Below are positions 32,397 to 46,643 of a stretch of 64,000 nt of DNA, piece after piece. The position numbers were made by a program, and so were the translations under genes. Numbering within the stretch: position 1 is the stretch's first letter; every line of letters begins with the position of its first letter. Origin of the DNA: Cryptomeria japonica (Eukaryota > Streptophyta > Pinopsida > Cupressales > Cupressaceae). The notes beneath the pieces were generated by a model. That model ran no database searches, was not told where the DNA came from, and saw only the letters and a program-made list of their open reading frames with translations. The DNA lies in assembly GCF_030272615.1 (NCBI RefSeq), contig NC_081412.1, positions 691,740,083 through 691,804,082 of the forward strand, in the 5' to 3' direction.

Positions 32397-35300
32397 TATA
32401 CTATATCATCATTTTCTATCCTTTATATTAAATATTCATAATATTAAAACTTTTAAATGCTTTGACTCTATAAAACTCATATTGAAAACAATATGATCCA
32501 TTTATATTATTACTTATGTTAATTATAACAATGCTCAAAATTTTATAAAACATCCATATTAATACTACTTGTTAGGCCAATGTTGAATATCTTTAACCAT
32601 CCTAATCAATACTGTTAAATTAATGTACTTTTTGAAATTACTTCTCTTAAATTTAACGTTTTTCCCAAAAGTCTAATCAACAAAAAATCACCAACAATAT
32701 ATACAATATTGATATCATTATCATAGGTTTGAATGATACTAAAAATAATAATAAATAAAGTAAGATGGAGCGTAGTTTCTAAGTTATATTGTCTCTCTTT
32801 TGGGTGTTCACGTGATGTAAGATTTGTAGATTTAAAAAATGACCGTTTGATAACGATAAGTCTACTATGTGAACCTTATGTTTTGAGTAGTTTATTTGTC
32901 GGCTCTCTTTTCTCATGCAATGTGATACTTGAGACCATGATCATAGTCAAAGTGGGGATGAGTTAGGTCACTGATGTTCAATTGTTAGGTTCTTTTGTTG
33001 GTATGTTACATTTAATGTTGGATTTTTTTTTATTTTTTATTTTTTAAATAAATATTGAGAGTTGATATGTTGATTATAATGTATTGACGATATAAGTTTT
33101 ATTTATGTCAATTGTAACCACTTTCGTTATTGATGTGTTAGAATTTGAATTGAACTCTAAAGAAGTTATGGTTCATTGCATAATAAATGGAAGATAAAGA
33201 AAATTTGAAAAAAGACGTATTTTGTCTATTGATTATTGGGTGATTAATGTGTTAAAGTTTATTATTATGATAACTTTCTCATTGACTCGATGTCATGAGA
33301 ATATTACGTTAGGAATGTTTTAGAACATTAAGAATTATAGTAATTAAGGTGAAGTCTAAAAGAGGAAGTAAACATAAATATTGAGAGATTTGTTTGATTT
33401 GTCTAAATTTATGGTCAAATATTGGTATGGCTTTGGATCAATTAATGAGGCTTTCTCTTTTTTTTTCTAATTCGTTTGTGTAAATAATATAAGGTTTTAT
33501 ACATTAATTTAATCTTTGATCATATTTTTAGGTGGATTAGGATTACTAAAATGACCTTTTCCTTGCCTTCAACAACTTTGGTTGTGAATGATTATGAAAG
33601 GCAACCACAAAAAGCTAAGAAATATATTTGCAAGTCTTATGATGAGGTAAAAAACTGATGTCTATATAAAATCTCTCTTTTTGATAGATGTTTGATTTTG
33701 TTTTTTCTTTTAGTGTGGGAAAATATAGTTTGATAGAATAGTATGTTAGTAGTAACCCCTCAAAGAAATCTTTGATCACTTGGGATAATAACACTTGGGA
33801 ACCCCATGACATTTATATCACTAGGTTCTAAAATTTGACCATGGGATTATTTCTATTTTTCTCGAATTACCACAAGTACGGACCCATATTTTTCTTAACT
33901 AATAAATTTGCTGGTTCACGGGAAGCACCCTTTAGTGTTTCTTTGTCGAGCTCATTATTTTAAAGTTTTTTGTGAAAGCTTCACTCAAGTTTCCCATCTA
34001 TGTCGAGCTTCTAGGATACACAGTTCTTATATAGAATTTCTTGGAGAAAATCATCTAGAGTTCAAGGTATTTTATATATCATGAGCTAGAAAGATTTTAC
34101 TCATCTTAAACTCATTAGTAAGTTTGCATCTAGACATACCTTACCTTTCATTTTAAGGGATCTTGGGATAATAAACAAAATCCCTTATACTTTATGCAAA
34201 AGGTGATCTAAATTTATCTCTTAAATACCTAATTTAGATATCAATCCCCTAATAATAAGATAAGGATTTTTCTCCTACGCCATAAGTAATGTTAAAGCCT
34301 TTGACAAAAATCAAAATACCTTAGGTCAATTGAGAAGGACAAAATAGTTTAGGGGGAAAGAAACCTCTACCTAAAAACCCATTAGTTTGAATGAGTTTTC
34401 TACTACATGCATAGCTCATAGTTCCCGCTTCTATAATGGGGCCCCTTTGTTTCTATGTTCGACCCTTGTGGGTTTGGCCCGATAGCATCGACGGTCCGGA
34501 CGAGAGTCGGACCAAGGATGGATCGCGAAGCTGAACCTCGTCTCGGAAAAAGAAGTGGTCTAAGCCATAGAACCAAATATTCAAATTATGCATTCTCAAA
34601 GATGTTATTTCTTTATAAGGACCTTAGTTGGTAAGTTTCAACACTCTAGATGATATTACAACCCATATCTTAGATATGATGACTCGTTGAGGGAATATTA
34701 TAAAGGCAAATATTAGTCCATCTCACTTGACAAATATCTCTTATCAAATTACCATAGTTTTTTTAAACAAGTTTGTGGTTTTAATGTATGAGAATTCATA
34801 TCCAAAGATCTCTATGGAGGACTTCTCCATTTAAATATCATCTCATGGAATGCATGTAGAATTACAAAATATTCTATTTTTTATTAGTTTTCAAACTAGA
34901 ATTATGATCCATTTGATAGCATTTTATTGCATAAAATTGAAATCATTGGTTGTATTCTTTATATGATCATTTCTAATTTGGACTAATGACACATTAATCA
35001 TCACATCACATGTGGATGATCATAGTGGTACACATTTCCCCCCCCTCATATTTAAGTTACTCCATTATTTCTTGAGAGAAAGGGACCAATCACTTTGTCA
35101 AATAGATTATGCTATTCATTGTTAATTTCTTGGCATTATCAATATTTATGAGCCCAAAGATGTCATAAAAAGAGAAACATTATGGAAATGGATAACTAAC
35201 ATTTTTTATTTTTCTAATTGGATTTTTTTGGTTAATTTACATGGTGAAGTTGGCTAGGGAAAATAGGGATACTTTGTTAGAGTTTCAATGAATGTGAGAC

Positions 35301-38082
35301 TTGCTATTTGTCTAAGAAATATTGGGGGTTGTTAAACCCAAAGTCACAATTAAAAGTTATCATGGTAGATCCTTTGTTTAAACATTATAAATCTCAAATA
35401 GGTTCACATCAAGTAATCAAATATAGTCACTCATTTGTCCTCCAAAGATAATAGCAACACGTGGATTATATTTACTTACAAATTATTGCACTTTTTTCAT
35501 TATTGCATTATATTCCTTGTTGATGACAATATGATCTCAATCATTAAGAGAATTCTCTATGCATGATGAGAAGGGATTCATTTGATAGTCTTACCAAGAA
35601 ATTACTACCTCCAATTCCTTCTTGATAAAGTTGCTCATATTGCTAGGATCGTTCTAAATTATCATCCAATTCATTAGTCAAAGGTTATTTTTGGCCAATA
35701 AAAATCTAGGACAAATACTTTTTATTTTGGTGTGGATGAGCTGTAAAATTGCTACTAAGCAGATGTTGTTTAAGTAGAGTGAATAGCTAGAGTCACTTCT
35801 TCCTACCTCTTTCTTAGCTGAAAAGCTAGACTCATTCATTGAAGGGTAGTTGATAGATTAGTGTTAAACGACATTGAAGTTTCTATTATGTCTTTACCTC
35901 TAAAATTTTAATTGTTATCATTTGTCATTCATAACTCTCTCACAATGACTCAAAGATTTTTTTTCAAATCATACCCTAAACAATTTGTCAACAAAACAAT
36001 CTACCTCCCCCTCCCCGCCTCTTTATGTGATAACTTGTTTACTTTTAAGGAAGTGTGTTTTGTGATTTTCCTTATTACCTCTAATTTTGTTTTCTATTGG
36101 GTTTTGATGAGACATATTGAAAAAAGTTACATTGCGTGCATTAATATCTATCATGCGAAGATAAGAAAATGATTTTTTTCAATGGGTTGGTGTGAACGCT
36201 GACATGTAAATTCCTCTTAATTGTTTTACAACATAACGCCACTCATTTTGTTCCACGTTGGATGTGATGACTTGGAAGTTGCGTTTATGAGTTGAGATTT
36301 GTTGTATTACTTCTCTCTTGCGTGAGTAGAACGTATATAAATGGTCCACATAGATGTGGATAAGGGCTTTAGGAAGTCTAATGGCACCGCATATTCCTCT
36401 ATCATGGGGGCAAAGTGTTCAAGGGATTTGAATATTTTAATCACAATAGATGGTGACCAGTGAGAAATTGAGGAGCACCTAATTCAAATAAGATCTTAGA
36501 GAGATTATTTTTAGGTATTTGTATTGAATTTGTTATGTAAGATTGATAGAGATTTCGAAGATTGATGTTTTTCAAGATCTTTTATAGACGTGTTTAAAAT
36601 AGTTATGTTGATAGATTTGGGAGTGTAGTATATGTATTGTTAAGTCTATTTACATCTTCTTTTTTCAAATAAAAAGTTTTCTTTTGACAAATAATGAAAC
36701 ATATCACATTTCATCATATCAATTGAAAATTCATGAAGCATTTCACGTTCATTTAAATATTTAGTATAGAACACATTAATAGACAATTAATATGGCATTT
36801 CATGTTTATCTAGAATAATAGTTTATATTATATCAAAGGAGTAAAGATATTTAATAGAAGACTTATATGTCAATATACACAAAATACATAACATTATAGG
36901 AGTTCTAGGGGCTTGTTTCTTCCTTCTTTATGTTTGACCCATAAGCTAGATAATGGAGGTTGGACCATTGAAATCAAGTGTTGCCCTTGTAGTTGCAAGT
37001 GGTTTTCTTAAGCCTTGTGACCAAGAGCTCATCATCCTTCAAGGTAGTACACTATAAAGTATAAAGAGGACAACATTTTTGTCAGTGAAGTGTTTGGGGT
37101 GATATAGAGTAGCTTAAGGATGACTTGGAATAGAAGTGTGGGCCTTAAAACTATGTGGAAAACATAATTGAGAAATATGTGTTCTTGTGTATGAAGCATT
37201 AATTTCATCCACCATGGCGATTTCATTTTGGTACTATGATGAAAATGTTTTTGCATCTTGGAGGAAGCAAAACATTCATCCTAGTAGAAGTATAAAATGA
37301 AATACAAAGAGTTGTGATGTTTGATCTTATATTTTGGAAATATGGTTTTCCAGTTTTTAGGTTTGGGAGGTTGTTGAAAACACATATAACCATTACAAAC
37401 AACATAAATAGATAGGTTCTCATTGTAAGTGGCCATTTTTTTTTTCATATTGATACATGTAGAAGAGAAATGTTTTACAATGAATAGGTATTTGCATGTG
37501 GCGGTAGGCCATCATGAAAGTCTATACTTTTCCAAGAGGCCTTGTAATGCTTATTGCTAGCTATAAAATAGTGGGATGAGTGTATGCTTACTCTTAGATT
37601 TTTTTTCTTATTTAAAGGTTTCTCTTATTAATATTTTTAATTTTACAGTCATTTTGTGTTTATCATTGCATGGTTATGTTTTGTTATGCTCACATGTATG
37701 ATATTTTAAAATAAATAAACACCCCATGTTATCAAATGGGTATTGGTGGTAGGGGAAAAAAATGTTTGAACAAGTTTTCTATATGGTTATGAGAAGAAAT
37801 CCATAAATTGATGACTTGTGTGGAATAACTAATAAACCTTATTAATCAAGTGTTATCAAGTGGTTCATTGGATTGATATAGCCATTTAGGAGTAATTAAT
37901 AAGTTACAAATTCCATAAGATTGAGTGAAATTGATAACTTAGTGTTTTTTTAGCCTAAAATTGGAACTCAAGAGTGACTAAGACAATGAGGAAAAATTAA
38001 GAAGAATGTTATTTCTGTGGTTAATCTAAATGGCATAGGTAAAGGGAAGTTTTTTTTTTTCATTATGATGAATATGGTTATA
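32397..38082. other. AT-rich region without supported genes
   Basis: About 5.7 kb. A CpG-rich patch at about 34440-34570 contains a 6-bp-stem hairpin (GGTCCG 34493-34498, CGGACC 34508-34513). Near 34830 a minus-free frame reads IISWNACRI, faintly like a LINE endonuclease start, but nothing supports it downstream. Frames up to 86 residues show no domain. Confidence 0.45.
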
Positions 38083-38791
38083 TGATGTAGTCCCAAGTTC
38101 AGGGATCTTAACAAACTACCAAACTAAGTAGCATTCACACAACTCCAAACATGATATTGAAATCCTCATACATTAACTTGTGATTAGAATATTATAGTAT
38201 GATTACAAACATATGTTACAATGATATTACCCTTTCAATCATACATTCCATTCACATAGTATTTGACATTTCTAGCATTATAATTACTTGTGTGCATCGA
38301 CCTATAGATGTGTAAATTCTCTCTACCTTCTTTGCATCTCCCAAAATCCCTTAACTCTCTTCTTCTTACTAATAAAGTCTCAAAACGTGAACTCTTTGGG
38401 AGCTAAAGTTAACTTTCCAAACTCTTAGGCATGTGAAGATATCTAGCCACTTTGAAGTCACCTAGCAAAAGTCTTTATCTAGTCATGTGTGTAGTTGTCA
38501 TCCAGAACCACAATATTGTATCCATTGTCGAGTAGCCACATCCCTTTGGAATGAGTGACATGTCATGACTAGTAGATGATGACTACACATACAATTGGAG
38601 AGTGACCTTTTCTAGGTAACTTTAGAGTGGCCAAATATATTTGCATGCCTAGGAGTTTGAATAGCTAGTTAAATCCTACTATACTAGTTTAATACAAGTT
38701 AATGAATGCGCATTTCAATAGCCAATTTGGATTTGTGTTAATGTTGTCTAGTTTGGTAGTTTGTTAAGACCCAAAACCTAGGATTGCATCA
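38083..38791. mobile_element. Foldback element with long inverted repeats
   Basis: The left arm begins TGATGTAGTCC and then CTTAACAAACTACCAAACTA. The right arm, reverse-complemented, begins TGATGCAATCC and has the same CTTAACAAACTACCAAACTA. Similarity continues inward, including CTTAGGCATG against CCTAGGCATG and TAGCCACTTT against GGCCACTCT, so each arm may be close to 345 bp with little spacer. No target duplication is convincing. It has no coding capacity and is likely a non-autonomous foldback or MITE-like element. Confidence 0.8.
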
Positions 38792-41724
38792 AGTGGTAGT
38801 TGAAAAGGTGGGAATAAAGGGGGTTCACTAGTATAAATATCCAAAATAGGAATCATTGGATCCAATACCATTAATTTGATTGTAGAACAACTAATTAGGC
38901 CCAACTTTAGTCCCTTGGAAGAGTTGGGTACTTGTGACTGATTGTTCTCATTTGTTTTAATATGTTTGGATATGATGAAGAAAGAAATGATGCAAGAACT
39001 AAGAAATTGACAAGAATAAGAATAAATAGAAAGATATGGAATTGATAATTAGAATGTAAGCTCAGATATAGAAATGAGGAGCAAACATGAGCTTGTGTGT
39101 GAAATTTGGACCTAAAAGTGCCAACCTATTGAGTGAGGTGCCCTAGAGCAAAGGTGTTTTTGTTATCTATGATGTGCAAATTTTGGATCGGTGTACTATG
39201 TAGACCAGTCTCCCAAAATTTTAGTAGAAAAGTGTCAGTGATTAGAGTGATGCTCCATAGACCAAAATTTTGTGCCTATTCAACATCTAGAGTTGTGTGC
39301 CTCTGTTAGCACTTTGCGAATTTGCAACTTTCTATCTTCAGATCTATAACCTAAACACAAAAAGAAAGAAAATGTGTTGGGATATATAGAAGTTTTCCTA
39401 AGTCAGACACTGAGTATGGATTAAACTCCACCAAACAACAATGATGATTAGAAAAGAGAGCTTACCCTTGGAGGGAAAACACTCAAAAACTTAAGGAATT
39501 GTAGGATTGAGAAGTTATACCTTCTCTATGATCTTCTTGCCTTGAAGTCTCATGAAAGGTTGATGTTTCTTGGTAGGCTTCCATGCATGTCTTCACTCAT
39601 GGAGGAAATATATAAACTTGATCATGGATGCTAACATGAATGCTCAACTTTAGATCTCCCCTTCACTACCTTGAAGATGTCTGATTTCTTTCCTCAATTG
39701 GAGTGTGATTGATGAGAATTGAGATTAGGAGATGTTCAAATGATGGGCTGGAATCTATATCCATACACAACTTCCTGACCATTGGAGGTTCAAATTTGGG
39801 CATGGTTTGATCAGAACATGGTGCTAGGTGCCATAGACTAGAAGGACTAGGGTACCAGGCTCCATGGCCCAAGAGGACTATGATGTTAGGCACCATAGTT
39901 CTGGCATATTGAGCCAAAATATAGGTTACTAAAAATGATTAGTACTGAGATTCCAAATTTGGCCATGGCTTGAGTATAATTAGCCATGAATCAAGGGCAT
40001 GAGAAGAAAACCACCAAAGTGATCCCTAAATGAGTGTGAATTGTATGAGGATACAATTTACAACACTATAATATCAAAGCAAGGCTTTCTTACCAAAAGG
40101 TGGTGATAAATTGTAGAGAGTGAAAGCAATAAGTATCTTTGAGGCATATAGGTTTTTTACAAGTTGTGAGGGGTCTTATAATTAAAAAGAGTAGACAAAC
40201 ATCAAAATCATTATATGTTTTGTGGAAATTAATAGAGATGTTGTATAGGAGCGTCACAAGAAATATTAAAGACAAGATGCTCTGAAGAAGATGAATTGTT
40301 GCTCCCAAGAAGATGAATTCCTAGGATGGAAGAGATATTCAACTAGTTCTAAATTAAAATGAAAAATGATTTGAGAATGTTAGTTACAAACTTGGGGGGA
40401 AAGCCAAACAATGCAGAGGACAATGCAAGTGGAAAAGAAAGTGAAGTTGGTGTATATGAAGGAGAAAATTAATAGCTAAAAGATTAAGGGAAAGAAAATT
40501 TCATGTGATCCATTACCAAGATTGATAAGGGTAAGTAAATGGAAGTCCTAAAATTTTCTATAACCTTGAACCCTAAAGTGCTAATAGACTGGGTATGTGA
40601 AATAGAGAAATATTTTGACTTGTTTAATATTCATGACCAATAGGGGGGTAGTTTTGGCATTAAAAAACTTTAAGGGCATTTTTCTCTTTGGTGGAGAGAG
40701 TTATAGAGAGAACAAGTTGTAAATGGAGAGATGAGGATAACTTTATGAACTCAAATGGTCGCTAGGCTTAAGGAAATTAAATTCTTGGAGACTATAAAAT
40801 GGAATTCTTAAGGAGGCCTAAAAACCTAATAAAGAAAGACCTAATCGTAAAGGGTCCTACACAAAGGAGTTCTATAAGATGTCTATTAGATCTAGATGTT
40901 TTGAAATGGATAAAGAGAAGGTATCCATGTATGCGAATGGATAAAGATTTAGTATTCAAGATGAAATGAGTATGTAGAGGGTTTGATATATAAACCAAGA
41001 AAACACAAAATTCAAAGAATACATTCAACCAATGACATTGTTCTCTACAAATAAAAATTACAAACTTGTATTTCCATTCTATCTCCTATGTGAGGACAAA
41101 ATACAAATATATATGAATAATGTATGCTATTTTTAAATATTTGAAATATCAACCAAAGCTTAACATGGATTAAGAAATAAAAATAAAAAAACTAAAAAAA
41201 TTCAACTTTTGTTATCTTCCTAACAATTTTCTAATTTATGGTAACTTCCTTGCAACTAGGAAACTAATATTTGATTTTTAAATTTAAATTTTTACATAGA
41301 ATAAAAACTAAGAAATATAATTGATCAAAAAAATAAAAAATAAAAATAATAATTTAAATTATTTGATATAACCTATACGCTATGAATCCTCATCATTCCT
41401 TGGATTGGACTCCAATTCTCTTAGAAGAGAAGGAAAGTATTAAGATAACTTATGGTGAGAGATCCAATGGGCTTGATGTAGAAGTTGACTACGCTTGGAA
41501 ATAAGGCAGGAGGTGGTGGAACCATATCAGTTTTGACAAGTTTTTGAAACAAAAACTTGATCAGAATAAAGAGAAAGATGAAAATAAAGATCAATATCTA
41601 CAATATGGCTAATAGGAAACTTAGTCTCTGGTGTTGACTCAAGATAGATCTTAAGAAGATCAACTTTGACAACATTCCATGAATTTCAAATTGAGTTGGA
41701 AGATCAATTTAAAAATAATTCTCA
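38792..41724. other. AT-rich region without supported genes
   Basis: Apart from the 31-bp repeat at 39818 I see no gene, RNA or element end. Open frames here are under 85 residues and have no domain. Confidence 0.4.
39818..39910 (+). repeat. 31-bp tandem repeat, three copies
   Basis: Units 39818-39848, 39849-39879 and 39880-39910 share GGTNCYAGGYNCCAT and end in AGGACT. The copies are diverged. Confidence 0.65.
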
Positions 41725-42112
41725 GATAGCTGAAATGAAGTTATCTACTTCGGATTGTCCTACATCCCAATCATAGATGGAACACATGAGAAATGTACAT
41801 TACCAAAGTACAATTGGAAGTTTGATGTATGTTATGGTCTACACTAGACTAGGCATTGCCCAAGAACTGGGAGTTTTTTCTAGATGTATGTATAATCTTG
41901 GTAAAGTTCATTAGGGTGTAGTTAAAATAGTCTTCAGATATTTGAAGGGTACCTTAGAGTATTCTTTATGTTATCATTTTAATTTGATAGGAGACAATAT
42001 TTCCCTTGATATTCATGGTTATGCGGTTTTAGACTAGGTAGGTGATGTTGATAGTAGAAGATCCACCATTGCTTATGAATTTACTTTATTTGGTAGTGCA
42101 ATTAGTTGGATG
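41725..42112 (+). pseudogene. Old copia pol, RNase H region, left half
   Basis: The frame reads KLSTSDCPTSQ, TIGSLMYVMVYTRLGIAQ, FRYLKGTLEYSLCY, IHGYAVLD and SRRSTIAYEFTLFGSAISW, the conserved end of copia RT and RNase H. There are three TAG stops; at least two fit TGG to TAG. The frame is cut at 42112 by the outer element and resumes in the same frame at 58163. Sequence left of 41725 no longer shows pol. Confidence 0.88.
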
Positions 42113-43257
42113 TGTTGGCAAGAGACATTGCATGCATGTTGAGATGTTGTCATTGATGGCAACTCATATCAGATTTGGCATCCACGGTTCATGTTTTCAT
42201 CATTTTGGAAGATTGATTGAAGATTGATCAAGTATCTATGTGGTCTGGTGAGTAGAACAATGTATTCGACAGAGTGTACAATTTGTTGGTTAGCGAATTA
42301 TTTTGGTTGAGTATTTTTCTTTGTGGATATGGGAGATGTATTGTGGATATGCAATTTACCTTATTCCAGGTTTGTGGCCTCTGGTTTTAAGTTTTGTGTT
42401 GGTTGGTAAGATTTGGTGGATTGGATTTTGGCTAGAAGCGGCCATCAGTAGTAACGTGTGGAAATTTAGTATGGGGATCTTGCAGATCAATTTTTGTGGT
42501 TGTTTGTGTGTACAAGGTTGGTGATACGAGACATGGAAAGTGTGTGGACAATTTTTTATGATCTGGTTAGTTGTTTTTGGATCAGTTTGAGTCGACTTGG
42601 GTAACATGTTTCATGTTGCGTATTATGCAGTTTTTGGGCCGACATGGAATTGACCTAAAGTTGGTGATGTAGATATATAAGACGGATTGATTTGATCATT
42701 TTTTATATTGATGTTTATGCGGGATGTGTGAATGATCGATTATGCATAATTTCATGTGTGCAAGGTGAAGATTTGTTCTCTGATATGTTGCATAATATCA
42801 AAATAGAGCAGTATTACAAAACAGAGTAAAAATATGCGTTTTGTGCTTAACCGGAACTATACTCAGGCATTTGTTGATTTTATTAAATAGTTCAAACTCT
42901 CTTGTATCTCTTATAATCATTTTATAAGGCAATGAGCCTTCCAGGTTATAGCCCTTATTGTAAACTTTGAGCAATGAGCTCTAGGCAGTGTGTCTGAATG
43001 CATGTGTATTCCCCTTATGCAATATTTTTATACTTCTAAGAGTATATTAATATTATGGTTTATAATCCCACTGTGGTTTTTCCGTTAACCGGGTTGCCAC
43101 ATAAAAATCTTGGTGTCATGGTTTTGATGATCTTTACTTTATGTTTCTGCACTTTAATTTTCCTCATATGCATTGTGGTTTAAAAGATAGATTGACACAA
43201 TTAAAAATTGTAGAACACTGATTCACGCCCCCTCTTAGTGTTCCTTAATTATGAAAA
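42113..43257 (+). repeat. Outer element 5' LTR
   Basis: Begins TGTTGGCAAGAGAC. The end is mutated (ATGAAAA instead of TTCAACA in the 3' copy). TATA-like ATATATAA at 42673. Same length as the 3' LTR. Confidence 0.88.
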
Positions 43258-43258
43258 T

Positions 43259-43271
43259 TGGTATCAGAGCC
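43259..43271 (+). promoter_or_regulatory. Outer element primer binding site
   Basis: TGGTATCAGAGCC, complementary to initiator-methionine tRNA, one base after the LTR. Confidence 0.88.
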
Positions 43272-43325
43272 TGGTTTCTCAGGGAAAGCCTAACAAATTG
43301 AGGAAGACCTGAAAAAAGTGAATCA

Positions 43326-44472
43326 ATGGATTTCGATAGTCTTAGAAAGCAAGTGGTTGTTTCTCTTGAAGATCTTGATCATGTACAAGATGAGAACCAA
43401 CAAGTGAAAGAAAATCTCAAAGGTGCTGATAAATACATTGAAGGATCAATTGAAAAAATGAAGGGAAAAGAGAAAGGATCTTGTTGATTAGCTTAAGAAG
43501 AAACAAAGTCAGAGCATTGATGAATAAGCCTTGAGGGAAAAGACATAAGAATATGATAGACTAGTTAGAGCCAACATAGTACAAAAGAATGAAATGGAAG
43601 CCATTGTGATGAGATTGACAAAAGAGATTGAAGAAAGAAAGAAGAATGAGGAGAATCTTGCTCAATCCCTGAGAGAAAAATCAGAAGAATGTTGCAGACT
43701 TGAGAGTGAGAATGGACAACTGAAGCTTGACCTATAAGGTGCAAGACAATATGAGGAAGATCATTCTTATTAGATATGATCTTGATGTTGTAGATGAGTA
43801 TAAGGAGAAGTTCTAGGTTAGTTAAGCTAAGCTTGATGAGATGCTTTCCAGTCAGAAGAGCCCTAATGGCACTCAAGGTCTTGGTTTTGAGAAAGGTGAA
43901 AGCTCCAAGTTAGAACAAAATAAGAACTCAAGAAGGCCTCTGATAAGGTGACCTAATGCTCATAAGTTCAATGGAAATTGTTCTATTTGCAATAAATTTG
44001 ATCATATGGCTAGAGTCAATGTAGAAATAGGATGATCAATAATGGTCCATCTTTTACCGATCAATGTTTCAAATGCAACAAAAATGGTTATAAGGCAAAT
44101 GTATGCAGAATTGTGATATATAAATTTCAAAATAGGAGAAATATCAGATGTTATGCATGTGGTATGTTTGGACATGTTGCAAATCAATGCAGAACAAAAA
44201 TAAATTAGATGAATTTTAAACCTATGCAAGGAAATGTTGTTTTCTATGCTTGCAATAAATTTGGTCACATCGCTAAGTATTGCAAAAGCATAAATATGAA
44301 TAAGAGAGGTCTGGAAGACAAGAATAGGAATGTGAAGCTTGATGAGAAAGGTAAAGAAAAAGTTGAAGAAATAAGAGATCAAATGAATAAAACATGGGTT
44401 AAGAAGGCTGATTTAGAGGCAGGAAGTGGGTCCGCACCTGATTCCGGTGCTAGAACTACATTTGGTAACTGA
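43326..44472 (+). pseudogene. Outer element gag-like ORF with zinc knuckles
   Basis: ATG 43326 follows the primer site by 55 bp. The first 190 codons are charged and likely coiled-coil (many Glu, Lys, Leu), with stops and frameshifts. Then up to four CCHC knuckles follow: CSICNKFDHMARVN (43979, decayed), CFKCNKNGYKANVC (44065, His to Tyr), CYACGMFGHVANQC (44149, intact) and FYACNKFGHIAKYC (44230, first Cys lost). Such knuckles bind element RNA. The start lacks the usual copia gag N-terminal domain, so this could be a partial gag. The last open part is 44209-44472. Confidence 0.7.
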
Positions 44473-44904
44473 ACCTCGACATCCAGCCTTGAGGGAGTTA
44501 TAATGAAAATATTTCAAACCCCTAGTTGAGATCTGTGCCTATTTTTGGTAGGTTGTAGAAGTGTATGATGTTTGTGGTGGATCTCTAAAAGAATTAAGTC
44601 GATTTAGAGATCTAGAAAATAATTATTGATAGATATAAAGCATCTGGAAGAATTAGGGCATAGTGCATTTATTACAATGAAAAGCTAGGTTTGCAGTGAA
44701 TAAAAGGTAACTTTTCCTCTTCATTTTTTTACTTTGTGATTAAAGAAAAGAAGTTTAGAGAGCTCTGCAAAGAAGGCAATCAAGTGAAATTCAATGCTAC
44801 CGATTTCCTTGAATCAATTTGGCAAGAAGACGTAATCTGGTACTAAAGGAATTTATCAGTGAAAACCCTCTTTCAGTTAAAGTTTGAAAGTTGAATCTAT
44901 AAGA
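44473..44904 (+). other. Outer element inter-ORF region
   Basis: About 430 bp without a long frame, where pol would be expected between gag and a downstream ORF. I see no RT or integrase scrap in it. Confidence 0.5.
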
Positions 44905-46643
44905 ATGGCTGCATCTAGTACCACCACCCCTCTGGTTGTAAATATCACTGAGTGTGCTCATCCCAAATTTAAAAATCATCCATTCATTTCAATGGAGGAC
45001 TACCCTAAGAGTGCATTTTTTGTTTGTGCCCTATGGAGTCCTCCATAATGAAGACATTAGGGTTTACACACATTGTCCGATTGAAGAATTGGGAAGCTCC
45101 CAAATGCTAAATCTTTTCAATAAAAGTTTTTCTGACCAAAGATCCATGTTGAAGCCTAAATTTAAAGGATTGGAAACCAAGGTTTTTCCTCAATTTGTGA
45201 AGTTTCTGATGTCTTATGAACAAGAATGGATCTAGTACATCCTGAGTCATGTTCATGATGAGTTCATGTGGTTGGATAAACCACATAAGATCACTAAAGG
45301 TGTGATTCAGGCAGTCACAAGGTTGTGTGCATCTGATCAATTGCCATCTCTGAAAACAATGAAAAATGACATTGTAACCAATGCAACTGGGTCAAAGTTC
45401 TATAAATGAGAAATGGCTATTGATGAAATCTTGGAGGATGACATTTGGTTTAAGAATCCATGGTGATAGGCTATAATATTTACTACTCCAATTGAATAAA
45501 CTTTGTCTTTGGTACTGCAGTATACACTATATATGAGATGTTAAGGGAGAATAATAAATATGATCTTTGTGAGTTGCTCCAGAGTGAGCTCATCAAGAAT
45601 CTGAAGATGATCAAAGAGAACAAGAAGCACCCCTTCAAATATAGTACCCTATTGTGCATATTATTCTACTTCAAGAATGAGATTCTGGGAGTTGGTCCGG
45701 TCCAGTGGGAATTTGATAGGCCAGTGGGAGTGTAGATCCGGTAGTATCTATACAATTCCAATGATTCTAAAGCTTAAAATAAGAATATATGGGGTTACTT
45801 CAAGAAATTTCAAGAGGAGATGCATGAGAGGGAGCGAATCTCAAAGTCTATTGTGGAGAAATATGCAAACACCATCTGTTTCATGGTTGACACCGACCAG
45901 TGCTTGATGGAAGTAGTGGACCCCCAAACTTCATGGATTATACCAATGGGCTATGATGTTGATGAACATATTTTGGAACTATATGCTCAACATTTATTGA
46001 GTCAAATGGTGGACCCCAATGAAGAAAGGTTCGGAACCTACAAGGAGAAGAGCTTAAAACTACATTAACAATTTAAGAAATCTGTTATTCAGAAGAAATT
46101 CTAGAAAGAGGTTGAAGCCTTTCCAAAAAGCATAGGGCTAACCAAGGAAGCTATCAGAAAAGCCAAAGAGGAGAATATCCTTTCTCAGGAGAAGATTGTC
46201 AAGGTGGAAGCTACTAAGCCTAAGCCCAAATAAACCAGAAGCACAACCTCCTCCTCTAGTCCTACTAAGCCAACAAGTTAGCCTAAACCATCAATCAAGT
46301 CATCCGGTGAAACAGAGAAGAAATGAAAGCGAGATAGATTTGTGAATATTGATGAAGAAGAAATTTAATCAAATGAAGCTACCAAGGACATTAAGGAAAA
46401 AGGAGTCAAAGCCACCAAATTCACTAAGGGCAAACCATCTGGTGGTGTGAAAACTAGTAAGAAATCTAAGTCATCTGAACTTGATGAAGCTTTAAAGAAA
46501 GGAAAAATAGAAGTTAAAGCACTCATATCGTTAAGTGAGATTGTCAATGAGACTATGAAGAATGGCAACTTAAAGGCATTATCTGAATGGTATAAAAATT
46601 TGATGAATCTGGAAAAAGAACCCTGGAGGAAGTATTTGTAAAA
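44905..46643 (+). pseudogene. Outer element long ORF, N-terminal part, unrecognised
   Basis: Begins at ATG 44905. A first block (SMEDYPKSAFFVCALWSP, then IRVYTHCPIEELGSSQMLNL, KFKGLETKVFPQFVKFL) is followed by open frames 45538-45735 and 45820-46068 and a Lys/Ser/Thr-rich low-complexity part to 46640. Stops and a frameshift near 45030 break it. I do not recognise the family. The frame is cut by the inner element; the right half resumes after 55182, needing one base shift in an A run near 46615 to stay in frame. Joined length would be about 1130 codons. No function is assigned. Confidence 0.6.

Noticed and set aside
34826-35400. Possible LINE endonuclease start (IISWNACRI)
   Set aside because: Only one short motif, followed by many stops and no RT motif.
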